NCBI RefSeq assembly: GCF_003666685.1
Contig: NZ_RCIZ01000009.1
Location: 1 to 64,000, forward strand
Source: Mesorhizobium sp. YM1C-6-2
Lineage (GTDB): Bacteria > Pseudomonadota > Alphaproteobacteria > Rhizobiales > Rhizobiaceae
Length of the DNA stretch: 64,000 nucleotides
Direction of reading: 5' to 3'
Position 1 is the stretch's first letter. Each line of letters opens with the position of its first letter. Position numbers and translations under genes: made by a program. The notes under the pieces were generated by a model that did no database searches, was not told the origin of the DNA, and saw nothing but the letters and a program-made list of their open reading frames with translations. Positions 55,355 through 63,702 of the stretch are shown piece by piece.

Positions 55355-56721
55355 TGACTGCGCGCATCCTCGTCGTCGACGACATCCCGGCCAATGTGAA
55401 GCTGCTCGAGGTGCGGCTGCTTGCCGAATATTTCGAGGTGCTGACCGCCGGCAATGGCGCCGAGGCGCTGGAAAGCTGCGAGAACGGCAAGGTCGACGTC
55501 GTGCTGCTCGACGTGATGATGCCCGACATGGATGGTTTCGAGGTCTGCCGACGGCTGAAGGGTGACCCGGCGACTTCGCATATCCCGGTCGTGATGGTGA
55601 CGGCGCTCGACCACGTGTCCGACCGCATACGCGGGCTGGAGGCCGGCGCCGACGATTTCCTCACCAAGCCGGTCAACGACCTGCAACTGATGACGCGGGT
55701 GCGGAGCCTTGTGCGTCTGAAGATGCTGACCGACGAACTCAGGCTGCGCGCTTCGACCACGAGAAACATCGGCATCGAAGAGCTGCTGTCGGGCCGGCAG
55801 CCGGCGAGCGAGGCGGTGCCGAGGGTTCTGCTCATCGACGAGCGGCAGGCGTCTGGCGCCAGAATCGCGGGCATGCTGGGCAAGACGGCGAAGGTCGACG
55901 TCGTGGCGGACCCGCATGTCGGCTTCTTCCAGGCGGCGGAGGAGCCCTATGAATGCGTGCTTGTCTCCACGGGCTTCGCCGAGTTCGACCCGCTGCGCCT
56001 CTGCTCGCAACTGCGCTCGCTCGACCGGACCCGCTTCGTGCCGATCATCCTCTTGGCGGACGAGGGCGAGGAGGACCGCATCCTGCGCGGGCTGGAGCTC
56101 GGCGTGAACGACTACCTGACCCGGCCGATCGACCGGCAGGAACTGACCGCGCGGCTGCGCACGCAGGTGCGGCGCAAGCGCTACAATGACCATCTGCGGG
56201 CGAGCGTCACGCAGACGATCGAGATGGCGGTGACGGACGGCCTCACCGGCCTGCACAACCGCCGCTACCTGGACAGCCACCTCGATACGCTGTTCGAGCG
56301 CGCGGTGGCGCGGCGGCGGCCGCTGTCGCTGATGATCACCGACCTCGACCGCTTCAAGTCGATCAACGACGCCTATGGCCATGACGGCGGCGACGAGGTG
56401 CTGCGCGAATTCGCCCGGCGGCTCAGGAAGAATGTGCGCGGCATCGATCTCGCCTGCCGGTTCGGCGGCGAGGAATTCGTCGTGGTGATGCCCGACACCG
56501 AGGGGGCGGTCGCCGAGAAGGTGGCCGAGCGGGTGCGGGCTGAAATCGCCGGATTACCCTTTGTTATCAACGGCGTAAGCATCCCTGTGACGGTCAGCGT
56601 CGGGGTGTCGTCGCTGAAGCGCGGCGTCGATTCCGTGGCCGAACTGCTGAAGCGGGCGGACGTCGCGCTCTACGAGGCCAAGAGCGGCGGCCGCAACCGG
56701 GTGGTCGCCAGGGCAGCGTGA
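55354..56721 (+). CDS. pleD: Diguanylate cyclase response regulator PleD
   Basis: 455 residues: receiver domain 1 with D53 (LLDVMMPDMDG), a second degenerate receiver (~150-270), then a GGDEF domain with active GGEEF (371-375) and an upstream RxxD inhibitory site (RGID, ~363-366). It makes cyclic di-GMP upon phosphorylation, controlling pole development. Encoded in an operon with divK. The PilZ protein at 8.5-9.1 kb is a candidate receptor. Confidence 0.95.
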   Translation: MTARILVVDDIPANVKLLEVRLLAEYFEVLTAGNGAEALESCENGKVDVVLLDVMMPDMDGFEVCRRLKGDPATSHIPVVMVTALDHVSDRIRGLEAGADDFLTKPVNDLQLMTRVRSLVRLKMLTDELRLRASTTRNIGIEELLSGRQPASEAVPRVLLIDERQASGARIAGMLGKTAKVDVVADPHVGFFQAAEEPYECVLVSTGFAEFDPLRLCSQLRSLDRTRFVPIILLADEGEEDRILRGLELGVNDYLTRPIDRQELTARLRTQVRRKRYNDHLRASVTQTIEMAVTDGLTGLHNRRYLDSHLDTLFERAVARRRPLSLMITDLDRFKSINDAYGHDGGDEVLREFARRLRKNVRGIDLACRFGGEEFVVVMPDTEGAVAEKVAERVRAEIAGLPFVINGVSIPVTVSVGVSSLKRGVDSVAELLKRADVALYEAKSGGRNRVVARAA

Positions 56722-57235
56722 GCCGCCGGCAAGCAAAAACCACGTCAAGACAGGCTTTTCCAGAATTTACCTTAACCCAAGCGATTCGCGAGGGTTGGTT
56801 AAGAAAGTATTGATTTCCAAGCGTCTCTGCGCGAAGGTGCCTTCATCAAGCAGGCGCCGGGACGAGGAAAAGACGAGCCGTACCGCCTGACAGATACCCC
56901 ATGATGCTCAGGTCCGCCGCATCTCCTGGGTCCGTGGGGTCGGCCGGCCGGCGCTGGCACATAGTGGCCTCCTCGTACCGCTGCCAACCGCCGACCGGCC
57001 CCCTCGATTCCCATCTCCTGCAATGCATTCTGAAACCCTCAGAGCGCATTGTTTATGCTTGATAATCCGGAATCCGAGAAATCGGCCTGTACGGGCGCGG
57101 CGTGGATAAAAAACGCTGTCCGGCAAATCGCGCATTCAAAAAGCCGCGCGGAAGCAACGGGTTGCGCTGAACGGACGGCCGGACCGGCGCTTATTTGTTC
57201 ACAAGCATCCGCCGGGTTTCAAAAAGCCATAGGCC
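56722..57235. other. Intergenic region downstream of pleD
   Basis: No convincing gene in ~510 bases. It contains the inverted repeat CTTAACC (56771) / GGTTAAG (56797), spaced by 19 bases; TTAACC also resembles half of a CtrA site but the spacing is wrong. The short frames here are arginine-rich or cysteine-rich and lack ribosome-binding sites. Confidence 0.4.
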
Positions 57236-57266
57236 AAACAAAAACGCCGCCCGAAGGCGGCGTTTT
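57236..57266 (-). terminator. Terminator for rpmG
   Basis: An 11-bp perfect inverted repeat (AAAACGCCGCC / GGCGGCGTTTT) with loop CGAA; on the minus strand it runs into TTTTTGTTTGG. Confidence 0.85.
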
Positions 57267-57289
57267 GATCTTCAGGAATGACCCCGATC

Positions 57290-57457
57290 TTACTTGATCT
57301 TGGTTTCCTTGAATTCGACGTGCTTCTTGACGACCGGGTCGTACTTGCGGAACGACAGCTTGTCGGTCTTCGTGCGGCTGTTCTTGCTCGTCACATAGAA
57401 GAAACCGGTATCGGCGGTCGACAGAAGCTTGATCTTGAGTTTTGCAGCCTTGGCCAT
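57290..57457 (-). CDS. rpmG: 50S ribosomal protein L33
   Basis: 55 residues beginning [18 protein letters not shown], the short, cysteine-free (zinc-independent) form of L33: [22 protein letters not shown] and [12 protein letters not shown] at the end. It is part of the large ribosomal subunit. The gene has its own terminator 24 bases past the stop. Confidence 0.96.
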   Translation of the reverse strand: MAKAAKLKIKLLSTADTGFFYVTSKNSRTKTDKLSFRKYDPVVKKHVEFKETKIK

Positions 57458-57665
57458 TTTTTCGTCCGTTGGATTGTCTGGAGTTCATGCCGCCTGAACG
57501 CGGGGCTGGTCCGGACCTTGGCCCTGCCGCGGAAAACTTGGCGCGACACATAAAGATCGCTGCCCGAAAGTCAAGTGGATGTCCGGTTCATGACAATGGA
57601 GGCGGTTCGATATCTTCAACCCCGAGGGCCGGGGAACCGGCCAAGGTCCGGAATAGAGGCTCGTT

Positions 57666-58853
57666 TCAGCCGAGATGCCGCCTGAGGCCGGGGATGAGGC
57701 GGCAGACGACCAGCGCGACATAGGCGGCGAAGAAGAGGGACAGCGACCAGCCGAATCCGTTGGTGCCGAAGAGGTCCATGCCGATGCCGACCGCCTGCGG
57801 GCCGAGCACCATGCCCAGCCCGTAGCAGAGCACGAAGGCGGCGTTGGCCGAGGCAAGGTCGCGGCCGGACAGGCGGGAGCCGAGATGGGCGAGCCCGATC
57901 GTGTAGAGGGCGGCGACGACGCCGCCCCAGAGGAAGAGCAACGCCGCCATGACGTGCCAGTTGGCGGAGAGGTGCGGCATCAGGACGGTGCCGACGAGGC
58001 CGACCACGGCGCAGCCGAGCAGGAGATGGCGGCGGTCGCCGATGCGGTCGGAGAGCATGCCGATAGGGATCTGCAGCATGACGTTGCCGAGACCGATCAT
58101 ACTGAGGAGCAGCGCAGCGTCGGCTTCCGTATAGCCAATGCGGGCGCCGTAGACCGGGAAGAGGGCGAAGCCGCCGGTCTCGACCGCGCCGAAGACCAGC
58201 ACGGCGGCGGTGGCGGTCGGCACCAGCCAGATGAAGCGAAGGAAGCCGGTCGTCTCGTCCTCGCTCCCCGCCCTGATGTCCGGGCTTTCGCGCCAGGCGG
58301 CGAGGACGGGGATGGCCGCCAGGGTGACCAGAACGAAAGTGATGCCGAAGGGCAGGAAGCCCTGGCTGCCGATCTGCGCGAAAAGCCAGGGCCCGCCGGC
58401 GAAGCCGAGCGACAGGACGGTGGCGTAGAGGCCGAGCACGAAACCGCGCCGGCGGGCCGGCGCGGAGGTGCTGATCCAGAATTCCGAGAGGATGAAGAGC
58501 ACGGTGAGCGCGATGTGGAGCGCCACGCGCAGCGGAAACCACATCCAGAAGCTGGTTGCGAAATGGAAGCCGAGGAAGGCGAAGGCGCCGAGCATGATCA
58601 TGCCGAGCATGGTCCAGACGACGCCGAAACGCGCCGCGAGCGGCGTGGCGAGCGGGGCTGCGGCGATCGACGCCAGACCGGCGACGGCGGTATTTGCGCC
58701 GATCATCGTCGCGGAGACGCCGCGCGTCTCCAGAATGATGCTGAGCAGCGGCATGCCGAGCCCGATGGCGATGCCCACCACCGAGATCGAGGAAATGGCG
58801 GCCGCGATGGGCAGCCAATGCAGCTTGTCGGGGTCCTTGGCGGGTGAGTGCAT
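57666..58853 (-). CDS. Major facilitator superfamily transporter
   Basis: 395 residues, twelve membrane helices in two six-helix halves with a charged central loop (WRESPDIRAGSEDETTG). MFS signature-like GVVWTMLGM and DRIGDRRHLLLG (helix 8-9 loop) occur. It resembles the YcaD-like group of exporters of unknown substrate. Start MHSPAKDPDK at 58853. A second, broken MFS gene lies just upstream on the same strand. Confidence 0.88.
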   Translation of the reverse strand: MHSPAKDPDKLHWLPIAAAISSISVVGIAIGLGMPLLSIILETRGVSATMIGANTAVAGLASIAAAPLATPLAARFGVVWTMLGMIMLGAFAFLGFHFATSFWMWFPLRVALHIALTVLFILSEFWISTSAPARRRGFVLGLYATVLSLGFAGGPWLFAQIGSQGFLPFGITFVLVTLAAIPVLAAWRESPDIRAGSEDETTGFLRFIWLVPTATAAVLVFGAVETGGFALFPVYGARIGYTEADAALLLSMIGLGNVMLQIPIGMLSDRIGDRRHLLLGCAVVGLVGTVLMPHLSANWHVMAALLFLWGGVVAALYTIGLAHLGSRLSGRDLASANAAFVLCYGLGMVLGPQAVGIGMDLFGTNGFGWSLSLFFAAYVALVVCRLIPGLRRHLG

Positions 58854-59059
58854 GTACGGGCGGCTATGCCGAATTCGGGGGACGGTTCGGGATGGGACGC
58901 CGGTCGCCTAAATCGGACGCAGTGTCAATGCGCGGCGACAGGAAATGGTGAGGCCAAGGCCGCATACGGAGCAGCCTCCCAACCGGGGCGGGCATCCGGA
59001 TGGAGCGTTCGGGCGTGTGTTCTGGCGGGCATTTCGGGCGAATTGCGGGCAGCGGGGCC

Positions 59060-59653
59060 TCATCCGTGGCGCCTGGCGAGGCTCCGGGACACTTTCCACA
59101 TGAGGACCGTCGCCGCCAGGGCATAGGCCCCCATCGACGCCAACTGGAGCGAGTGGTCGACGCCGATGTCGATCAGATAACCGGTCACGCCAGGACCCAC
59201 GGCCGACGACAGGACCATCGCGGCGACCACGACGGAGCGGATCGAGCCGAGATGGTCGGTCCCGTAGATTTCCGGCCGCATCGCGCCTTCGAGGGTGGAG
59301 GAGAAGCCGTAGCTGATGCCAAGCAGGGCCATGAAGACGAAGATCGCGAAAGGCGCCGTCAGCTAGGAAGCCGCAAAACAGGAAAGCGCCAGCGGCAGCA
59401 GGAAAAGCGGCAGCAGCCGGACCGCGGAGAAGCGGTCGATGAGCCAGCCGCCGAGCAGTGCGAAGGCCGCCGTCGTCGCCGACATCACGACAAAGGCGCT
59501 GGCGAAGAGTTCGAGCGGCCAGCCCCTGAGTTCGGTCAGATAGACCTGGTGGAAGAAGATGGCCGTTCCGACGAAGGCGGGAGCGAGCACGCCCAGGCAG
59601 ATGAGGTAGAATCGCGGGTCGCGCAGGACTTCAGCGCGGATCCATTGGCCCTT
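59060..59653 (-). pseudogene. Broken MFS transporter (C-terminal half with in-frame stop)
   Basis: The minus strand encodes about 197 codons of MFS-like sequence in one frame: GQWIRAEVLRDPRFYLICLG, then helices 7-8 (FASAFVVMSATTAAFALLGGWLIDRFSAV), an in-frame TAG at 59365-59363 after LSCFAAS, then LLGISYGFSSTLEGAMRPEIYGTDHLG and the last helices. The N-terminal half is missing; the frame stops being MFS-like near 59653, where a motif array begins. Two lesions (5' truncation and TAG) mark it as a pseudogene unless the TAG is a sequencing error. Confidence 0.8.
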
Positions 59654-59739
59654 ATGCCGACGGCATAGGACGCATTATGCCGTATGGTCGTGTTTGGCGG
59701 CTGATATGCCGGTTTTCGGCCATGCGGTAGTTCGGCATA
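59653..59739. repeat. Array of five TATGCCG/CGGCATA motifs
   Basis: TATGCCG occurs at 59653, 59676 and 59705, and its complement CGGCATA at 59661 and 59733. The first two form a 15-bp perfect palindrome (TATGCCG-a-CGGCATA). Five copies of a 7-mer in 87 bases is far from random and suggests an operator array or recombination junction. Confidence 0.6.
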
Positions 59740-59789
59740 ATCAGAGTCATATCGGAACGGCGAGTATGGGGTGGATTGCAGACTAGAGG

Positions 59790-59805
59790 GTTTCGGGCGG
59801 CAACG
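59790..59805 (+). repeat. Left 16-bp imperfect direct repeat
   Basis: GTTTCGGGCGGCAACG, one mismatch from the copy at 61955-61970. The two copies bracket the amidohydrolase/NTF2-like gene pair. Confidence 0.4.
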
Positions 59806-59865
59806 TCGAGAAGCTGACCTTCACCGAGTCAACGAGCTTCGGCGACAACGCGCCTTCGAGCGAGC

Positions 59866-61212
59866 TCAGAACGGATCGTGATAGTGCCCGTCCCCGGCCT
59901 CTTCGTCGGGAAGTGGCACGGTCCGCGCATCGTCGTCGCCCCAGTCATTGCGGTAGACATGGCCGCCTTTCATCACGAATCCCAGCGACCGCAGGGCTTT
60001 GAAATCCTCCAGCGGGTTGCCGTCGATCGCGACGATATCGGCGAATTTGCCCACCGTGATCGAGCCAGTGTCCGCATCGGCCTCGAGCATCCTGGCCGGC
60101 TGGATCGTCGCCGCCTGCAACGCCTCGAGCGGGCTCATCCCCGCTTCAAGATAATATTCGGCCTCCCGGATCGTCGCCGTGGTGCCGTCATTCGGCTCGA
60201 ACGGGAACTGATCGCTGCCAAGTGCGATGTTCACGTTCTCCTCGACCGCCATCTTCATCGCGTTCCAGTGATCGACGCCGACCTCCTTCACCCGCGCCAT
60301 GTACCAGTCCGGCGCCCCGATGCGCCTGAAGAACTCGAAGGTCGCTGGCTGGCTGACGATCATGGTTGGCACGAACCAGACATCCTGCTGATGCATCAAC
60401 TGGAGCACTTCGCGGTCAAGGAAGTAGCCGTGCTCGATCCCCTTGACCCCGAGCGCCACCGCCTCGCGTGTTGCTTCGGACGAGCCGGAATGCGCCGTCA
60501 CCTTGATGCCGTGCCGGGTGGCGATTTCGACTGCCGCCTCGATCTCGTCGGGCATCATGAGACCCTGCTGGACGCCGCCGCCCGGCGTGCCGATCCCGCC
60601 GGTAATGGCGATTTTGATCCAGTCGGCACCGGCCCTGATCTGCCTGCGGGTTTCCTTCCGCACTTCGTAGGGGCCGTCATTGGTAGGCTCCAGCGTGGTG
60701 CCGTGGCCGCCGGTGATGCTGACGATCTCGGCGGCGGTGAAGATACGTGGGCCGGGAAACTGCCCGCGGGCGATCGCATGGGCCACGGCCAGGTCGGCGT
60801 GTTTCAACTCTCCGGTCAGGCGGATGGTGGTCACCCCGCTGAGCAGCGATTTGTAGGCATTGTCGGCCATCCGCAGCGCCAGCGCCGCTTCGCTTTCGCC
60901 CGCCAGTTCGAGCATCTGGATCCCGGGCAGGATCAGCCCCAGATGGACATGCACATTCATCAGGCCGGGTATCAGCCATTTTCCGGGCAAATCTATCTGC
61001 TTGGCGTTGTCCGGAATCTGAGTTTCCGACGCCGGGCCGGCGGCGACGATGCGGCCGGCATCGACGATGATGACCGCGTCACGGACCAAGTCGCCATTCA
61101 ACACATCGACATACCCCGCCGCGATCAGGGCTTTGGGCTCGGCGATAGCGGATTGCGGCGCAGCGCCCGCGATGGCGGCCATCGCGAACAGGGCGATTGG
61201 ATTCAGGCGCAT
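59866..61212 (-). CDS. Secreted amidohydrolase family protein
   Basis: 448 residues. Signal peptide (LFAMAAIAGAAPQSAIA), then the amidohydrolase fold: NVHVHLG (metal-binding HxH, ~87-93), WIKIAITGGIG (metal-bridging lysine region ~200), VTAHSG, GIEHGYFLD and GSDQFPFE (catalytic aspartate). Exported members of this imidazolonepropionase/prolidase-like group hydrolyse small amides or dipeptides in the periplasm; the substrate is unknown. Context and style (paired with an NTF2-like secreted protein) resemble sphingomonad genes, so recent transfer is possible. Confidence 0.85.
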   Translation of the reverse strand: MRLNPIALFAMAAIAGAAPQSAIAEPKALIAAGYVDVLNGDLVRDAVIIVDAGRIVAAGPASETQIPDNAKQIDLPGKWLIPGLMNVHVHLGLILPGIQMLELAGESEAALALRMADNAYKSLLSGVTTIRLTGELKHADLAVAHAIARGQFPGPRIFTAAEIVSITGGHGTTLEPTNDGPYEVRKETRRQIRAGADWIKIAITGGIGTPGGGVQQGLMMPDEIEAAVEIATRHGIKVTAHSGSSEATREAVALGVKGIEHGYFLDREVLQLMHQQDVWFVPTMIVSQPATFEFFRRIGAPDWYMARVKEVGVDHWNAMKMAVEENVNIALGSDQFPFEPNDGTTATIREAEYYLEAGMSPLEALQAATIQPARMLEADADTGSITVGKFADIVAIDGNPLEDFKALRSLGFVMKGGHVYRNDWGDDDARTVPLPDEEAGDGHYHDPF

Positions 61213-61251
61213 GCTCTTGTCCTCGTTGGATTGCGTGACGGCGTGGTTGCG

Positions 61252-61770
61252 CTATTCGCGCCAGCAGTCCGGATCGGAAGCCGGATCGATTTCGGCGCGC
61301 ACCAGCGTCACGGCACCTAGCTTGCCGTCGACAAGGTCGGCATGGCCCGCCGCCAGCATGCACGAGACCTTGCCCTGCGCCCGGCTGCGGATGATGTGGT
61401 AGGTGTAGATCTGGTCACCGCTCTGGAATACGTGCCTGAAAGGGACGACGATCTCCACGGCGTCGGTGGCGGCCTGAATGGCTCGAAAGCGATCCGCCCA
61501 GCCCTCAGGCCCCCGCATGACTTCCTTGCCGTCGATGACGAGCGGCGCGTCATCGGTAAAATATTCTGAGAATGCTTCGGCGGTGAATGCCCCGGGCGTC
61601 TTCATTGCCTGGTTCCACCATGTGAACATTTCCGACAATCTGTCGGTTTGAGGCAAAGGTCCGGTTGGGTCTGATCCGGAAGCTATGGCCGCTGGAGCCA
61701 AGGTGAGAATCGCAATGGCCGTTACGACGAAAGAGCAGCCTCTTCTAGGCAAAGTAGCAGCCGACAACAT
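61252..61770 (-). CDS. Secreted NTF2/SnoaL-like protein (172 aa)
   Basis: Signal peptide (FVVTAIAILTLAPAAIA) followed by an NTF2-like cone fold: LSEMFTWWNQAMKTPGAFTAEAFSEYFTDDAPLVIDGKEVMRG at the start and an anti-parallel sheet (VEIVVPFRHVFQSGDQIYTYHIIRS). NTF2-like proteins act as enzymes or binding partners; none can be assigned here. It lies 39 bases upstream of the amidohydrolase on the same strand, a likely two-gene operon. Confidence 0.7.
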   Translation of the reverse strand: MLSAATLPRRGCSFVVTAIAILTLAPAAIASGSDPTGPLPQTDRLSEMFTWWNQAMKTPGAFTAEAFSEYFTDDAPLVIDGKEVMRGPEGWADRFRAIQAATDAVEIVVPFRHVFQSGDQIYTYHIIRSRAQGKVSCMLAAGHADLVDGKLGAVTLVRAEIDPASDPDCWRE

Positions 61771-62157
61771 CCTGCTCCTTGTCGTTGATTCTCGACGCTA
61801 TCTGGAGGTCGAGGATGCGGTCAAGTTGAAAGCACGCAGAGGGGGCACCTCGCCGAAGGCTCGCCTTAGAGCAACAGTTTTCCCCGACCGCTTCGGTAAC
61901 CGGGCCGTCCGAAGTCGGCCCAGCTCTGCGGTGGCGGATTTTAACGAACGGCAAGTTTCGGGCGGCGACGGAAACGCCCCGAACGGCGACAATGGGGTCG
62001 GAAGCTGACGCATGCCTGGTCTTGCAACGTGGCTTCGCCGAAAGACCGGTCCGGCTGCTGTATTAGCGCGGAGCGAGACTATGCGTGACCGCCGGACATG
62101 CTATTGTTGCCGGGAAAGCGCCGCGGCGGGCGGCGGAGGAGCCTTGAGAGGACGCGT
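61771..62157. other. Intergenic stretch right of the acquired pair
   Basis: About 390 bases with no supportable gene; open frames here lack ribosome-binding sites. It contains the right copy of the 16-bp imperfect repeat (61955-61970) and a short GC hairpin-like segment. The likely promoter of the NTF2-like gene lies at its left end. Confidence 0.4.
61955..61970 (+). repeat. Right 16-bp imperfect direct repeat
   Basis: GTTTCGGGCGGCGACG, one mismatch from 59790-59805. Confidence 0.4.
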
Positions 62158-62835
62158 ATGTTGAGAGCTTTCCTGAGTGCGGCTGCGGTGGCGGCGGGCT
62201 TGCTGCTGGCGCCAGCGGCAGCTTTTGCCTGCGAGGGCGGCAAGGTGCTGATGGAGGACAATTTCAACAAGCTGAACCGCGCCTGGGGCGTGGCGATCGA
62301 TCCGAAGCTCGAGCGCGTCGACGGCGAGGGCCTGTCGACCGACTATCCCGCCGGCACGGTCAAGCGCGCGATCAGCCAGTGGGGCTTCTTCGACAATGCC
62401 GTCGCCTGCGCGACCTATTCGGTCACCTACAACTGCACGGAGGCCGATCGCTGCGAGACGCAGCCCTATGTCGGGCTGATCGTCTGGGGCGTCGACCTCG
62501 AGAATTACTACGCCTTCGAAGTGGCCCCGCTGGTCGGCATCTACAGCGTGCAGCGGTTGCAGAACAACAAATGGCTGACCCCGGTGAACTGGACGGCGCT
62601 GCCGGGCGGCCGCAAATTCGCCGCCGGCGACAAGTTCGAGATCTCGGCGGTGATGAAGGGCAACATGGTCACCTTCAAGGTGAACGACCGCCCGGTGGCG
62701 GAGTTCGAGGCGATGGCGCCCGAAGGCGGCTCGCTGGTCGGCTTCGAACTGGCCGCCGCGCAGACCGGCCGTGCCAAGACCCAGCTCAACCTGTCCCGCT
62801 TCGAGGTCAGGGAACTGACGCCCGAGTCGCAGTGA
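62158..62835 (+). CDS. Secreted LamG-like (concanavalin fold) protein
   Basis: 225 residues. Signal peptide (FLSAAAVAAGLLLAPAAAFA) then a jelly-roll domain: LMEDNFNKLNRAWGV, YVGLIVWGVDLENYYAFEV, and VTFKVNDRPVAEFEAMAP, GSLVGFELAAAQ. The layout resembles DUF1080/LamG-type carbohydrate-binding or lectin-like domains; no catalytic site is visible. Four cysteines (ACEGG, VACATY, NCTEADRC) may form disulfides. GAGAGGACGCGT precedes the ATG. Confidence 0.72.
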   Translation: MLRAFLSAAAVAAGLLLAPAAAFACEGGKVLMEDNFNKLNRAWGVAIDPKLERVDGEGLSTDYPAGTVKRAISQWGFFDNAVACATYSVTYNCTEADRCETQPYVGLIVWGVDLENYYAFEVAPLVGIYSVQRLQNNKWLTPVNWTALPGGRKFAAGDKFEISAVMKGNMVTFKVNDRPVAEFEAMAPEGGSLVGFELAAAQTGRAKTQLNLSRFEVRELTPESQ

Positions 62836-62861
62836 TCGTCCTGGAGCAGGGCTCCGGGCCT

Positions 62862-63602
62862 TCAGAGCAATTCGCGGACGAAGCGTTTCCTGATCATGCG
62901 GTAGAAGGGCGTCGGACCACCCGGCGTAAGCTGCGGGTCTTCGGCCAGCCGCTTTTCAAGCTCGCCCAGCACCGCCCGGGTGATGTCGGGTATGTCGGCG
63001 TTCTTGGCATCCCCAAGCGGCAGCCAGACCAGTTCCTCGAGCTCGTTGGTCGGGCCGCCCTCGGGCAACTCGACGGCGACGTCGCTCTTCCAGGCGCTGA
63101 GGAAACGGGTGTCGAAGCGGCGCACGCGGCCGGGCGGGGTGATCGCCCGGGCGATCATGCGCAGGCCCGAGAGGGCGGGGCGCACGCCATGGTCGGCGAA
63201 CGCCTGCCATTCGGCCTTGCCGGCGACGAAGGGTGCCTTCTCGCCGATCAGAAGGCCGGCCTCCTCATAGGTTTCGCGAATCGCCGAAAGCGCGATGGCG
63301 CGGGCGCGCGCAAGGCTGGTGCGGCCAACGCCGGCAGTCAGCTTCGCTTCCTCGTGCGGATGCAGGCCGGAGCCGATGGCGACGCGGCTGTCGGAAGGGT
63401 CGGTGCGGCCGCCCGGAAAGACGAACTTGCCCGGCATGAAGGCGTGCCGCATGTGGCGGCGACCCATCAGCACATGGAAGTCGCCGCCCTTGCGGTCGAG
63501 AAGGACGAGGGTGGCGGCGTCGCGGGGGCGCAGCGGACCGGGGCCAAGGGCCCTGTCGCGTGCGTCGGCTTTATCCACTTGGGCTTTGCTCATTCCATCC
63601 AT
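62862..63602 (-). CDS. Nudix hydrolase (NUDT19-like)
   Basis: 246 residues. It opens with a long N-terminal segment and FVFPGGRTDPSD; the Nudix helix is AIRETYEEAGLLIGE (RETYEEAG), with an insertion between the GG and RE parts typical of the coenzyme-A-type NUDT7/19-like group. The substrate is probably a CoA or NDP-sugar derivative, by family only. The ATG at 63593 is an alternative start. Divergent from the DJ-1-like gene. Confidence 0.85.
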   Translation of the reverse strand: MDGMSKAQVDKADARDRALGPGPLRPRDAATLVLLDRKGGDFHVLMGRRHMRHAFMPGKFVFPGGRTDPSDSRVAIGSGLHPHEEAKLTAGVGRTSLARARAIALSAIRETYEEAGLLIGEKAPFVAGKAEWQAFADHGVRPALSGLRMIARAITPPGRVRRFDTRFLSAWKSDVAVELPEGGPTNELEELVWLPLGDAKNADIPDITRAVLGELEKRLAEDPQLTPGGPTPFYRMIRKRFVRELL

Positions 63603-63702
63603 GGGGTTACCCTAGTTCATTAAAGACCCGGATGGAATTCGTCCGGCGGGATTCGGGTCGCCGGGGATGCAATTCTCCGGCATTTCGGCGAGAAAAAAGT
63701 AC

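Noticed and set aside
59800-59870. Short plus-strand coding-like remnant (NVEKLTFTESTSFGD)
   Set aside because: Only ~25 codons, with no start and no recognisable family; could be chance.
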